Under the pieces are notes generated by a model that saw nothing but the letters and a program-made list of their open reading frames with translations, did not search any database and was not told the DNA's origin. This document shows, piece after piece, positions 14,725 to 22,780 of a stretch of DNA of 64,000 nucleotides (position 1 is its first letter; every line of letters starts with the position of its first letter). The DNA lies in contig NZ_JACXAC010000006.1 in NCBI RefSeq assembly GCF_014699055.1, positions 372,001 through 436,000 of the forward strand. The letters are read 5' to 3'. Made by a program: the position numbers and the translations under genes. The stretch comes from Hymenobacter armeniacus (GTDB lineage: Bacteria > Bacteroidota > Bacteroidia > Cytophagales > Hymenobacteraceae).

Positions 14725-14758
14725 AAAAAAATCCGCCCGGGGGCGGATTTCAAAGGTA
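14725..14758 (-). promoter_or_regulatory. Terminator with an abutting promoter
   Basis: Stem 14729-14738 with 14741-14750 (AAATCCGCCC/GGGCGGATTT), followed on the minus strand by seven T (14725-14731): an intrinsic terminator for the upstream mlaD-like gene. Directly upstream of the stem lies TACCTTTG (14751-14758), a full -7 element for the carboxylase. RNA starting 4-7 bases after it would begin inside the first arm and so lose part of the hairpin. Confidence 0.75.
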
Positions 14759-14811
14759 CGGGTCCGACGGAGAGTACGCCGAAACCAGAACGGTATTGCA
14801 GAGTAGCGCGG

Positions 14812-15828
14812 CTACTTAATTGCCGGGGTGGCATCCGCCTTTTTCACTTCTTTCACTTCGGTAGTGGTGCTGCCGTCGGGCTTTTTGGTGGTTTCTACTT
14901 TGCTCTTTTCTTTGCCGCCGCCAAAGACAGAGAAGTGCACGTAGCGCTTGGGGTTGGCCTTGAGGTCGGTGAGCAGCTCGTTGGAACTGGCGGTGGTGGC
15001 GGCCAGGTTGTTGTAGAGCGTGGAATCGTGCAGGAGCTTACCCATGGAGCCGCTCTGGTCGTTGAGGGCCGTGTTGAGGCTTTGCACGGTGGTTTGGGCA
15101 TCGGCCAGGGTGGCGTTGAGGCGGCGCAGGGCCGGGCCTACGGGCGCGGTTTTGAGCGAGTCGGACAGCTGCGAGAAGTTCACGGCAATCTTGTCGAGCT
15201 TGCCGGTGGTCTTGTTCAGGGCGGTGCTCATCTGGGCCAGGTTGCGGGTGATGAGGTTGATGTTGGCCTGGTTGGCCACGATGAGCGCCTGCAGGGCTTC
15301 GGTGCTGGCGCGGGCGCCGCGCAACGTGCTCTGGATGTTGGTTTGGGCGTCTTTGTTCAGGAAGCCGTTGATGTGCGAGAGAGTGGCACCCACCGTGTCG
15401 AGCACGGGCAGCGCCTTGGCTTGGAAGGCGTCGATGCTGCTCACGGCCGACTTGGTGCGCAGCTCTTCGCCGCCGCTGAACTCCTTGCTGTTTTTGCCCA
15501 GGAAGAGGGTAATGGTTTTGGAGCCCAGCAGCGAGCCGCTGAGGCCGGCGGTGGTGGAGTCGCCCACGGTGACGCCCTTCACCAGCTCCAGGGTGGCGCG
15601 CACAATGTTGCCGCGCTCGGGCATGAGCTCCAGGTTTTTCACCTGGCCCACCTTGATGCCGTTGAGCAGCACCACGGCGCCGACGTTTAGGCCTTCGGCG
15701 TTGGGGTAGGAGGCATAATACGTGCGGTCGTTCGACAGCAAGTTGCTGCCTCGCAGGAAATTATAGCCAAACACCAGAGCGACAACAGCGACGATGGTGA
15801 GCAGCGCCACTTTGATTTCTTTAGACAC
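14812..15828 (-). CDS. MCE-family (MlaD-like) lipid transport protein
   Basis: 338 residues. An N-terminal anchor (VALLTIVAVVALVFGYNFL) is followed by an MCE domain (about residues 38-120) with YYASYPNAEGLNVGAVVLLNG and VTVGDSTTAGLSGSLLGSKTI; a long helical region follows (150-290) and a charged tail rich in Lys, Thr and Glu. MCE proteins form rings or tubes that shuttle phospholipids between inner and outer membrane with MlaEF. mlaE/mlaF are not visible here. The gene follows the amidase gene by 118 bases on the same strand and may share its transcript. Confidence 0.87.
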   Translation of the reverse strand: MSKEIKVALLTIVAVVALVFGYNFLRGSNLLSNDRTYYASYPNAEGLNVGAVVLLNGIKVGQVKNLELMPERGNIVRATLELVKGVTVGDSTTAGLSGSLLGSKTITLFLGKNSKEFSGGEELRTKSAVSSIDAFQAKALPVLDTVGATLSHINGFLNKDAQTNIQSTLRGARASTEALQALIVANQANINLITRNLAQMSTALNKTTGKLDKIAVNFSQLSDSLKTAPVGPALRRLNATLADAQTTVQSLNTALNDQSGSMGKLLHDSTLYNNLAATTASSNELLTDLKANPKRYVHFSVFGGGKEKSKVETTKKPDGSTTTEVKEVKKADATPAIK

Positions 15829-15946
15829 GTGTAGAGGTATTGAGTGATGAATTGAGGAACAGGCCTATACTTTGGTCACGTACGAGAACGGGGTGCTCCA
15901 AGGACGGGCGGGCGGGCAAAAACCAACCTCAACCGTGGCCTGGGCG

Positions 15947-16795
15947 CTATCCGCCTTCCAGTTCGCGCTTGTACTCGCGGAATGCGCGGTAGATGCCCGC
16001 GGCCATATACGACTGATTGGCTTTGTCGTTCAGGTACCGCTCCTCGGCGGGGTTGGTCAGGAAACCCGACTCGATGAGCACCGAGGGCATGGTCGACTTC
16101 CAGAGCACCAGAAAACCGGCCTGCTTCACGCCGCGGCTGGGGCGGCTGACGGTGGTGCGCAGCTGCCGGTCCACGCGCTGGGCGAAGCGCAGGCTGTTGG
16201 TGATGTAGGCCGACTGAAACAGCGAAAACATGATGTGCGACTGCGGCGAACTAGGGTCGAAACCGTTGTAGCGGGTCTGGTAGTTCTTTTCCTGCAGAAT
16301 AACCGAGTTTTCGCGCTGGGCCACGCCGAGGTTGGCGGTGGTTTTGTGCAGGCCCATGGTCCACACCTCGGTGCCGTGGCTCTGGCTGGGACCGGCGTTG
16401 CAGTGAATGGAGATGAACAGGTCGGCGTGGTTGCGGTTGGCGATGGCGGCCCGCTCGTCGAGCTCCACAAACACGTTGGTTTTGCGGGTGTAAATCACCT
16501 TCACGTCGGGCATGTTCTGCTCTATCTGCTTGCCCAGGGCCAGGATGAGGCCCAGGGCCACGTCGGCCTCGCGGGCGCTGGCGCCGGCGCAGCCCCGGTC
16601 TTTGCCGCCGTGGCCGGCGTCGAGCACCACGGTGCGCAGGCGGTAGCGGTAGGGCGCGTTGGCGTCGGGCAGCGCCGCCGAGTCGGGCGCCACGCGGGTG
16701 GAGTCGGCCGTGGTCTGGGCCTCTGCTTTCCACTCCCCACTTGCGGCGCCCAGCAGCAAGAGGGCGGCACTGGCCAGGATGACAATAATCCGCAC
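15947..16795 (-). CDS. N-acetylmuramoyl-L-alanine amidase (Amidase_3)
   Basis: 282 residues with a signal peptide (IVILASAALLLLGAASG). Zinc-site motifs are complete: VVLDAGHGGKD, READVALG, FISIHCNAG and SVLIESGFLTN. The enzyme cuts the lactyl bond between MurNAc and the stem peptide and is used in daughter-cell separation. It faces lptD head to head; the region between contains TACCTTTG for the lptD direction. Followed by the MCE gene on the same strand. Confidence 0.93.
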   Translation of the reverse strand: MRIIVILASAALLLLGAASGEWKAEAQTTADSTRVAPDSAALPDANAPYRYRLRTVVLDAGHGGKDRGCAGASAREADVALGLILALGKQIEQNMPDVKVIYTRKTNVFVELDERAAIANRNHADLFISIHCNAGPSQSHGTEVWTMGLHKTTANLGVAQRENSVILQEKNYQTRYNGFDPSSPQSHIMFSLFQSAYITNSLRFAQRVDRQLRTTVSRPSRGVKQAGFLVLWKSTMPSVLIESGFLTNPAEERYLNDKANQSYMAAGIYRAFREYKRELEGG

Positions 16796-16827
16796 GTCGT
16801 TCGTTGAAGGGGCGGTAGCGACCTGCT

Positions 16828-16835
16828 ACCTTTGT
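16828..16835 (+). promoter_or_regulatory. -7 element upstream of lptD
   Basis: TACCTTTG, full match to TAnnTTTG. It excludes in-frame ATGs at 16659 and 16779, which lie upstream of it. Confidence 0.65.
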
Positions 16836-16874
16836 AGAAGCCCCAAAAGTAAACGAATTAACCGCTACTATACT

Positions 16875-19800
16875 TTGCCTCTCTGGTTTGGCCTACCTGC
16901 TGCCACCGATTTTCGGGCACGGCCGTCCCGTTTCCGCCGGGCCCGGCTGCGCGCGGTGTTGCACCAGGCCCTGTTTTTGTTGCTGCTCTGCGGCGTAGCC
17001 GGCCCGGCGGCGGGCCAAACCGTGACGCCCTCGGCGCCCAAAGAGCAAACGCCCCGCAAGGCCAAGATTCAAGCCCGCAAAGACCGGCGCAAGGCCATAC
17101 TGGCCACGCCCGCCACCCCCGACCGCGCCCCCGTGGTGCCGGCCCGCCCCATTCCCAAAGCCAAGCCCGGCCAGCGCCCCGGCAGCGCCCCCACTCCGCC
17201 GGTGCGCAACATTTCGCCCGACCCGCGCGACCCCGTGGGCCCGCCGCCGCCCGGCGCCGTCAACGCCGGCCAGTCGCGCATTCCCGGCGCCTCGCACAAG
17301 CCCGTGCCCGACACGCTGGCCCCCGGCGGCACCACCCGCCTGCCCGGCCTCACGCCTACCGATACCACCGGCCTGGTGAATGGGGTGAGCCGCTCCGGCG
17401 ACTCGCTGCAGTTGGCGGCCAAGCGCAAGGGCCAGATTGAAACCACCATCAACTACACGGCCAAGGACTCCATTCAGTTCGACGTGACCAAGAAGGTAGC
17501 GCGCCTCTACGACAACGCCAGCGTGGTGTATGGCAAAACCGACCTCAAGGCCGCCCTCATCACGGTGAACTACGGCAACAACACCATGCAGGCCGAAGGC
17601 AAACAAGACACGGTGAAAAACAAGCTGGTGGGCCGGCCCTTGCTCACCGACAACGGCCAGAAGTACGAGGCCCGCAGCATTGCCTACAACTTCAAAAGCC
17701 GCAAAGCCAAGGTGACCGAGGCCGTGACCACGCAGGGCGAAGGCTACGTGGGCGCCCAGGTCATCAAGCGCCTGCCCAACGGCGACATCAACGGCCTGAT
17801 GGGGCGCTACACCACCTGCAACCTGGAGCACCCGCACTTCTACATTCAGGCCAAGAAAATGAAGGTAATTCCCGGCGACAAGGTGGTGACCGGACCTTTC
17901 AACCTGGTGATTGGCGACGTGCCCACGCCGCTGGGCTTCTTGTTCGGCTTCTTCCCCACGCCCAACAAGAGCCGCGGCTCGGGCGTGCTCATTCCCACCT
18001 TTGGGCAGGCCGCCGACCGCGGCTACTACCTCACCAACGGCGGCTACTACTTCGCCCCGAACGACTACATCGGCGTGCGCCTCACCGGCGACGTGTACGC
18101 TGGCAACGCCCAGACCTTCGGCGGCTGGGGCGCCACCGCCGACGTGACGTACCTGAAGCGCTACACGTACCAGGGCAACTTCAACTTCCGCTTCACCACC
18201 CGCCCCACGGCCCAGATACTGGACCCGGGCTCGCTGAACACAGGCCCCGAGTACATCAAGCCGCCGTCCGAAAACTCGTTCTGGATTACCTGGAATCACA
18301 CGCCGGTGCCCAAGCCCGGCGGCGGGCGCTTCTCGGCCAGCGTGAACGCCGGCACCACCAGCTACAACCGCATCAACAGCCTCGACGTGCGGCGCAACGT
18401 GTCCACGCAGTTCAGTTCCACCATCAGCTACTCGAAGCAGATTCGGAACTCGCCCATCAACTACGACGTGCGCCTGAGCCAGAGCCAGGGCACCGACGGC
18501 ACCATGACCTTCACGCTGCCCGACATCAGCGTGGGCGTGGCCCGGCAGTACCCCTACCAGTGGTTCGGCATCAAGCCCGGCGCGGGCGGCAAGTTCGGCG
18601 CCAGCTCCTACGAGCAATTCACGCTGAGCTACAACCTCATTGCGCGCAACGAACTGAGCAACCAAGTGAGCGCCCGCTCGCTGAGCAACGGCCTGCCCCT
18701 GCTGGGCGGCACCACCGACGTGAGCCGCATTCCGCTCAGCTTCAACAATGTGGGCAAGCTGCTGCGCAACTCCCGCAACGGCGTGCAGCACCAATTCGGC
18801 ATCGGCCTGGGCTCCTACAATCTGGGGCCCTACTTCAAGCTGAGCCCCACCGTGAGCTACAGCGAGGTATGGTATGCCCAGAGCCTGCGCTACCGCTACA
18901 GCCCCGTGGCCCAGGCCGTGCGCATCGACACGGTGTATGGATTCAACCGCGTGAGCACCTACTCGGGCGGGGCCAGCCTCAACACCACGTTCTACGGCAC
19001 CATTGTGCGCAAAGGCACCCACAAGATTCAGGCCCTGCGCCACAAAGCGACGCCCAGCCTTACCTACACCTACGCCCCGGCGCTGGGCCTCGACAACAAT
19101 TTTCCGCAGGGCGTGCCGGTGTACCGGCAGGGACAGGAAGTCCTGACCGGCTTCGTGGACCAGTTTGGCCGCGTGGTGACGGACCCTAAAATACTCAATG
19201 CCTACACGTTCAATTCTTACGACGGCTTCCTGTTTGGGGCGCCCACCAGCAACCCGCAAAGCCTCCTTTCATTTCAGCTGCAAAACGCGGTGGAGCTGAA
19301 AATTCGGGATGAGAACGACACCACCGGCCTCAACCCCTTCCGCAAGGTCAGCCTCATCGAAGGGCTTGATTTAAACCTTAGCTACAACTTCGCGGCCGAT
19401 ACGCAGCGCCTGTCCAAGCTGGGCGTGAGCTTCCGCACTCAGTTGGCCAAAAAGCTCGCCTTCAACAGCAGCTTCACCTTCGACCCCTACCAGCGCGACG
19501 CCTCCGGTCGCACCATCAACAAGTACCTCTTCGAATCGAACCCGCGCCGGCTGCTGCGCCTGGAGTCGGCGGTGTTCTCTACCAACTACGCCTTCAACCC
19601 CGCTTCGGGCAAGAAAAAAAGCACCGTGCCGCGCGCCGTGGCTCCATCCAACACGCCTTCGCTGGGCACGGTGGGGCCGCCCAACTACTATGCCGACTAC
19701 GTCGATTTCGACATTCCGTGGGAGCTCAACATGAGCTACAACGCCGGCTACACCACGGCCACCACCCCGCTCACCGAGGCCTACATTCGGGCCAACGGAC

Positions 19801-20075
19801 GCCCGCCCATCTTGGCCGTCAACACCATTCGGGCCGATGGCTCGGTGAAACTCACCGAAAACCTGCGCCTCACCACCAGCTTCGGCTACGATTTCACCAG
19901 CCAGGCCGTCACGTTTCCCACCGTGAGCTTCTTCCGGGATTTGCACTGCTGGCAGATAAACGGCACCTGGATTCCGTTTGGACAGTACAAAGGGTACAAT
20001 TTCACCATTGCGGCCAAGAGCAGCTTATTGCAGGATTTGAAGATTAATCGGAACCGCACGGTACAGTTCCAGTAA
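16875..20075 (+). CDS. lptD: LPS-assembly outer membrane protein, LptD-like
   Basis: About 1066 residues, an outer membrane beta-barrel. After a signal peptide-like stretch (LHQALFLLLLCGVAGPAAGQ) comes a Pro/Lys-rich linker, then an OstA/LptA-like beta-jellyroll domain (about 150-330: DSIQFDVTKKVARLYDNASVVYG, then DLKAALITVNYGNNTMQAEG) and the barrel, ending in FTIAAKSSLLQDLKINRNRTVQF. LptD inserts LPS into the outer leaflet. There is no ATG after the promoter at 16828-16835: the frame offers TTG at 16875 and GTG at 16956 before the signal peptide. TTG 16875 is given here; 16956 would start right at the signal peptide and is a real alternative. Confidence 0.85.
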   Translation: MPLWFGLPAATDFRARPSRFRRARLRAVLHQALFLLLLCGVAGPAAGQTVTPSAPKEQTPRKAKIQARKDRRKAILATPATPDRAPVVPARPIPKAKPGQRPGSAPTPPVRNISPDPRDPVGPPPPGAVNAGQSRIPGASHKPVPDTLAPGGTTRLPGLTPTDTTGLVNGVSRSGDSLQLAAKRKGQIETTINYTAKDSIQFDVTKKVARLYDNASVVYGKTDLKAALITVNYGNNTMQAEGKQDTVKNKLVGRPLLTDNGQKYEARSIAYNFKSRKAKVTEAVTTQGEGYVGAQVIKRLPNGDINGLMGRYTTCNLEHPHFYIQAKKMKVIPGDKVVTGPFNLVIGDVPTPLGFLFGFFPTPNKSRGSGVLIPTFGQAADRGYYLTNGGYYFAPNDYIGVRLTGDVYAGNAQTFGGWGATADVTYLKRYTYQGNFNFRFTTRPTAQILDPGSLNTGPEYIKPPSENSFWITWNHTPVPKPGGGRFSASVNAGTTSYNRINSLDVRRNVSTQFSSTISYSKQIRNSPINYDVRLSQSQGTDGTMTFTLPDISVGVARQYPYQWFGIKPGAGGKFGASSYEQFTLSYNLIARNELSNQVSARSLSNGLPLLGGTTDVSRIPLSFNNVGKLLRNSRNGVQHQFGIGLGSYNLGPYFKLSPTVSYSEVWYAQSLRYRYSPVAQAVRIDTVYGFNRVSTYSGGASLNTTFYGTIVRKGTHKIQALRHKATPSLTYTYAPALGLDNNFPQGVPVYRQGQEVLTGFVDQFGRVVTDPKILNAYTFNSYDGFLFGAPTSNPQSLLSFQLQNAVELKIRDENDTTGLNPFRKVSLIEGLDLNLSYNFAADTQRLSKLGVSFRTQLAKKLAFNSSFTFDPYQRDASGRTINKYLFESNPRRLLRLESAVFSTNYAFNPASGKKKSTVPRAVAPSNTPSLGTVGPPNYYADYVDFDIPWELNMSYNAGYTTATTPLTEAYIRANGRPPILAVNTIRADGSVKLTENLRLTTSFGYDFTSQAVTFPTVSFFRDLHCWQINGTWIPFGQYKGYNFTIAAKSSLLQDLKINRNRTVQFQ

Positions 20076-20199
20076 GCCCGTTTTCGTTCGCATAGGGATT
20101 GCCGTCGTTGGGGGGGCGCCGGCTCAGATTGAACGTTATTGGCGGCGTGGCAAAAATGGCAGGACGTGCTTTGGCATCCTACCCGACCCTGCCGCTGCC

Positions 20200-20583
20200 A
20201 TGAACCCCTTCTTTCTGCGTGTGCTCCTCGCCGCCGACTCGCCCGAACAAGCCGCCGCGCTTGAGCACCACCTGCACGACGCCGGCCACGAAGTGGTGCG
20301 CATCGAAGCCCGCGGCGACGCCGCCCTCAAGGCCGCCCGCCTCGTGCACCCCGACCTAATCGTGCTCAGCGGCACCCTGCAGGGGGCCATGGACGGGGTG
20401 GCCCTGGCCACGGCCCTGGAGCAGCAGGTGCTGGCCCCCACGCCCATCGTCGTGGTGAGCGACCCGGACGAGTTGCCGGGCCTGCTCGCGTTGCAGGCCC
20501 CGGCCTGGCCCCAGCACTCGGAAGCCTCGTCGCTGCCCCAGCCCGACCTGTCGCCCGAACCCACCCGCGACGCGGCCGAATAG
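20200..20583 (+). CDS. Response-regulator receiver-like protein lacking the phosphoacceptor
   Basis: 127 residues with the receiver-domain pattern: VLLAADSPEQAAALEHHL, then HPDLIVLSGTLQGAMDGVALA and PIVVVSDPDELPG. Aligned with known receivers, the acidic pocket is reduced to one Asp (AAD), and the phosphoacceptor position is serine (VLSG instead of an LxD motif). The C-terminal tail (residues 100-127) is Pro/Ser/Glu-rich and disordered. No output domain or kinase is adjacent. It may be a phosphorylation-independent adaptor; this is inference from the missing residue. It has its own terminator (20618-20646). Confidence 0.7.
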   Translation: MNPFFLRVLLAADSPEQAAALEHHLHDAGHEVVRIEARGDAALKAARLVHPDLIVLSGTLQGAMDGVALATALEQQVLAPTPIVVVSDPDELPGLLALQAPAWPQHSEASSLPQPDLSPEPTRDAAE

Positions 20584-20617
20584 CTGCCGCCCGTTTTCAT
20601 CTCCGCCCCATCTTTTC

Positions 20618-20646
20618 AGCCCCTGCGCTTCGGCCAGGGGCTTTTT
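20618..20646 (+). terminator. Terminator of the receiver-like gene
   Basis: Eight-base stem AGCCCCTG (20618-20625) with CAGGGGCT (20635-20642) and a T-run. Confidence 0.85.
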
Positions 20647-20742
20647 GCTGGGCTGCCGCCGCCGGATAACGAAATTGTTGCCAGCTTTGCCCCGCCAAAC
20701 GGCTGTCCATCCCCGTCAACCCGGCCCCGGCCGGCCACCCCC

Positions 20743-21558
20743 ATGTCCCAGCACAAGGAAGTCAAGCTCGTCACCACCCACCAGATGCTCGCCATGAAGC
20801 AGCGGGGGGAAAAAATCTCCATGCTCACGGCCTACGATTATTCGATGGCCCAAATCCTCGACGGCGCCGGCATCGACGTGCTGCTCGTCGGCGACTCGGC
20901 CTCGAACGTGATGGCCGGCCACGAAACCACCCTGCCTATCACCCTCGACCAGATTATTTACCACGCCCAGGGCGTGGTGCGCGCCGTGAAACGGGCCTTC
21001 GTGGTGGTTGATATGCCCTTTGGCTCTTACCAAGGCAACTCTTCGGAAGCCCTGCGCTCGGCCATCCGCATCATGAAGGAGAGCGGCGGCCACGGCGTGA
21101 AGCTGGAAGGCGGCGCCGAAGTAAAGGACAGCATCATCCGCATTCTCACGGCCGGCATCCCGGTGATGGGCCACCTCGGCCTCACGCCCCAGAGCATCTA
21201 CAAATTTGGCACCTACACGGTGCGCGCCAAGGAAGAAGCCGAGGCGCAAAAGCTGCTCGAAGACGCCCGCCTGCTGCAGGAAATCGGCTGCTTTGGCTTG
21301 GTGCTGGAGAAAATCCCCGCCTCGCTGGCCAAGCAAGTGGCCGAAGAGCTGACCATTCCCGTCATCGGCATCGGCGCCGGCCCCGACGTGGACGGCCAGG
21401 TGCTGGTGGTGCACGACATGCTGGGGCTCACCAAGGAGTTCAAGCCGCGCTTCCTGCGCCGCTACGCCGAGCTGCACGACGTGATGACCGAGGCGGTGCA
21501 GCACTACGTGGCCGACGTAAAAAACCGCGAGTTTCCGAGCAAAGAAGAGGGATACTAG
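20743..21558 (+). CDS. panB: Ketopantoate hydroxymethyltransferase
   Basis: 271 residues, standard PanB length. Motifs: MLTAYDYSMAQ, VLLVGDSASNVMAG, VVVDMPFGSYQ, VKLEGG, MGHLGLTPQ and VIGIGAGPDVDGQ. The enzyme adds a hydroxymethyl group from methylene-tetrahydrofolate to ketoisovalerate, the first step of pantothenate and CoA synthesis. panC and panD are not in the window. A candidate -7 element CAGCTTTG lies at 20682-20689, with no convincing -33. The gene is followed by a perfect 28-base inverted repeat (21575-21661). Confidence 0.96.
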   Translation: MSQHKEVKLVTTHQMLAMKQRGEKISMLTAYDYSMAQILDGAGIDVLLVGDSASNVMAGHETTLPITLDQIIYHAQGVVRAVKRAFVVVDMPFGSYQGNSSEALRSAIRIMKESGGHGVKLEGGAEVKDSIIRILTAGIPVMGHLGLTPQSIYKFGTYTVRAKEEAEAQKLLEDARLLQEIGCFGLVLEKIPASLAKQVAEELTIPVIGIGAGPDVDGQVLVVHDMLGLTKEFKPRFLRRYAELHDVMTEAVQHYVADVKNREFPSKEEGY

Positions 21559-21574
21559 CGCCTTTTTTATCGGG

Positions 21575-21661
21575 TGTCACCCCGAACGCAGTGAAGGACC
21601 TTTTCGCCCACGAACGACTCGTTCCAGCGTGAGAAGGTCCTTCACTGCGTTCGGGGTGACA
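21575..21661. repeat. Intergenic hairpin repeat, family 1
   Basis: Perfect 28-base arms 21575-21602 and 21634-21661, starting TGTCACCCCGAACGCAGTG and continuing to AAGGACCTT, with a 31-base loop. Same family as 22538-22632, 40266-40368, 62377-62470 and the arms of 5032-5201. Confidence 0.88.
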
Positions 21662-21685
21662 GCCGACTACTCCAACCTGGCTTCG

Positions 21686-21693
21686 TATCTTCG
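21686..21693 (+). promoter_or_regulatory. Candidate -7 element of the RluA-type gene
   Basis: TATCTTCG, one base from TAnnTTTG. Confidence 0.4.
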
Positions 21694-21810
21694 CCCCACA
21701 AAAGAGCAAGAGCGGAGCGCCGGGCGAGTGTGGTCTGATGACGTGCGGAAGCCCCCGTGTGGGCCCCGGCCCGCTCCTGCGAAACCCAACCTCCCGCCCG
21801 CCCCCGCCGC

Positions 21811-22521
21811 GTGAATCGTCCCAACCTCTGGTCCGAAGGCAGAGAAATTCTGTTCGAAGACAACCACCTCCTCGTCATCAACAAGCCCGCCGGCCTGCTC
21901 GTGCAGGGCGACGCCACCGGCGACGAGCCCCTCTCGAAAAAAGCCGCCGAATACCTGCGCTTCAAATACAAGAAGCCCGGCGAAGCCTTTGTGGGGGTGT
22001 GCCACCGCATCGACCGTCCCGTGTCGGGCATCGTTATCTTGGCCAAAACCAGCAAGGCCCTGAGCCGGCTGAACGAGATGTTCCGCGACGACAAGATTCA
22101 CAAAACCTACTGGGCCCTCACCGGCAAGCCGCCGGTGCCCGAAAGCGGCACGCTGGTGCATTGGCTGGTGAAAGACACCGTGCGCAACGTGACCAAAGCC
22201 TACCCCACGGCCCACGGCCAGGGCTTGCGCTCGGAGCTGAAATACGAACTGCTGGGTCCGGCCGGCAACCGTTTCTTGCTGCAGGTGAACCCCGTGACGG
22301 GCCGCCCGCACCAGATTCGGACCCAGCTGGCCACCGGCCTGGGCACGCCCATCGTGGGCGACGTGAAGTACGGCTTCATTGCCCCGCTGCCCGACGTGAG
22401 CATTGCCCTGCACGCCCGCCAACTGCAGTTGCAGCACCCCGTCACGAAAGAAGCCCTCACGTTCATCGCGCCCCTCCCCGACGCTCCGCACTGGGACGCC
22501 GCCCGGGAGTACTACAAGTAA
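21811..22521 (+). CDS. RluA-family 23S rRNA/tRNA pseudouridine synthase
   Basis: 236 residues from the GTG at 21811, which fits the family start before LWSEGREILFEDNHLLV. The catalytic aspartate sits in VCHRIDRPVSGIVI; further family motifs are LLVINKPAGLLVQ, VNPVTGRPHQIRTQLA and IALHARQLQL. No S4 domain is visible at the N-terminus. It isomerises a uridine in rRNA or tRNA; the exact site cannot be told. An ATG at 21757 would add 18 unlike residues and is less likely. Confidence 0.9.
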   Translation: MNRPNLWSEGREILFEDNHLLVINKPAGLLVQGDATGDEPLSKKAAEYLRFKYKKPGEAFVGVCHRIDRPVSGIVILAKTSKALSRLNEMFRDDKIHKTYWALTGKPPVPESGTLVHWLVKDTVRNVTKAYPTAHGQGLRSELKYELLGPAGNRFLLQVNPVTGRPHQIRTQLATGLGTPIVGDVKYGFIAPLPDVSIALHARQLQLQHPVTKEALTFIAPLPDAPHWDAAREYYK

Positions 22522-22537
22522 GCAGTTGCCAGCTAAG

Positions 22538-22632
22538 CGCCTGTCGCCTTGATTGTCGCGAAGGACCTTCTCACGCCTAGACAAGCCGTGCCCACGTGGC
22601 AAGGTCCTTCACGGCACTCAAGGTGACAGGCG
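22538..22632. repeat. Intergenic hairpin repeat, family 1, diverged copy
   Basis: Arms 22538-22569 and 22601-22632 match at 28 of 32 positions. Core ends GAAGGACCTT, as in the other copies. Confidence 0.85.
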
Positions 22633-22705
22633 TTTGCTTATTTCACCGAAGGTGCAAGATTTTGGCCTTCTGGCACCGAAAACTCCCCTGCCCTGGCGGT
22701 GGCCG

Positions 22706-22713
22706 TAATTTTG
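22706..22713 (+). promoter_or_regulatory. -7 element of the desaturase gene
   Basis: TAATTTTG, full match to TAnnTTTG, 68 bases before the ATG. Confidence 0.6.
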
Positions 22714-22780
22714 CATCGTTTCCACTGAACCTAAGCGCTGGCATTTTGCTTCTGCCTGCAGTTCAGCTTTAGAACCCCTT

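Noticed and set aside
16893..19259. Long antisense open frame across lptD
   Set aside because: It mirrors the codon pattern of lptD on the other strand and has no protein-like features; a shadow caused by high GC and few stop codons.
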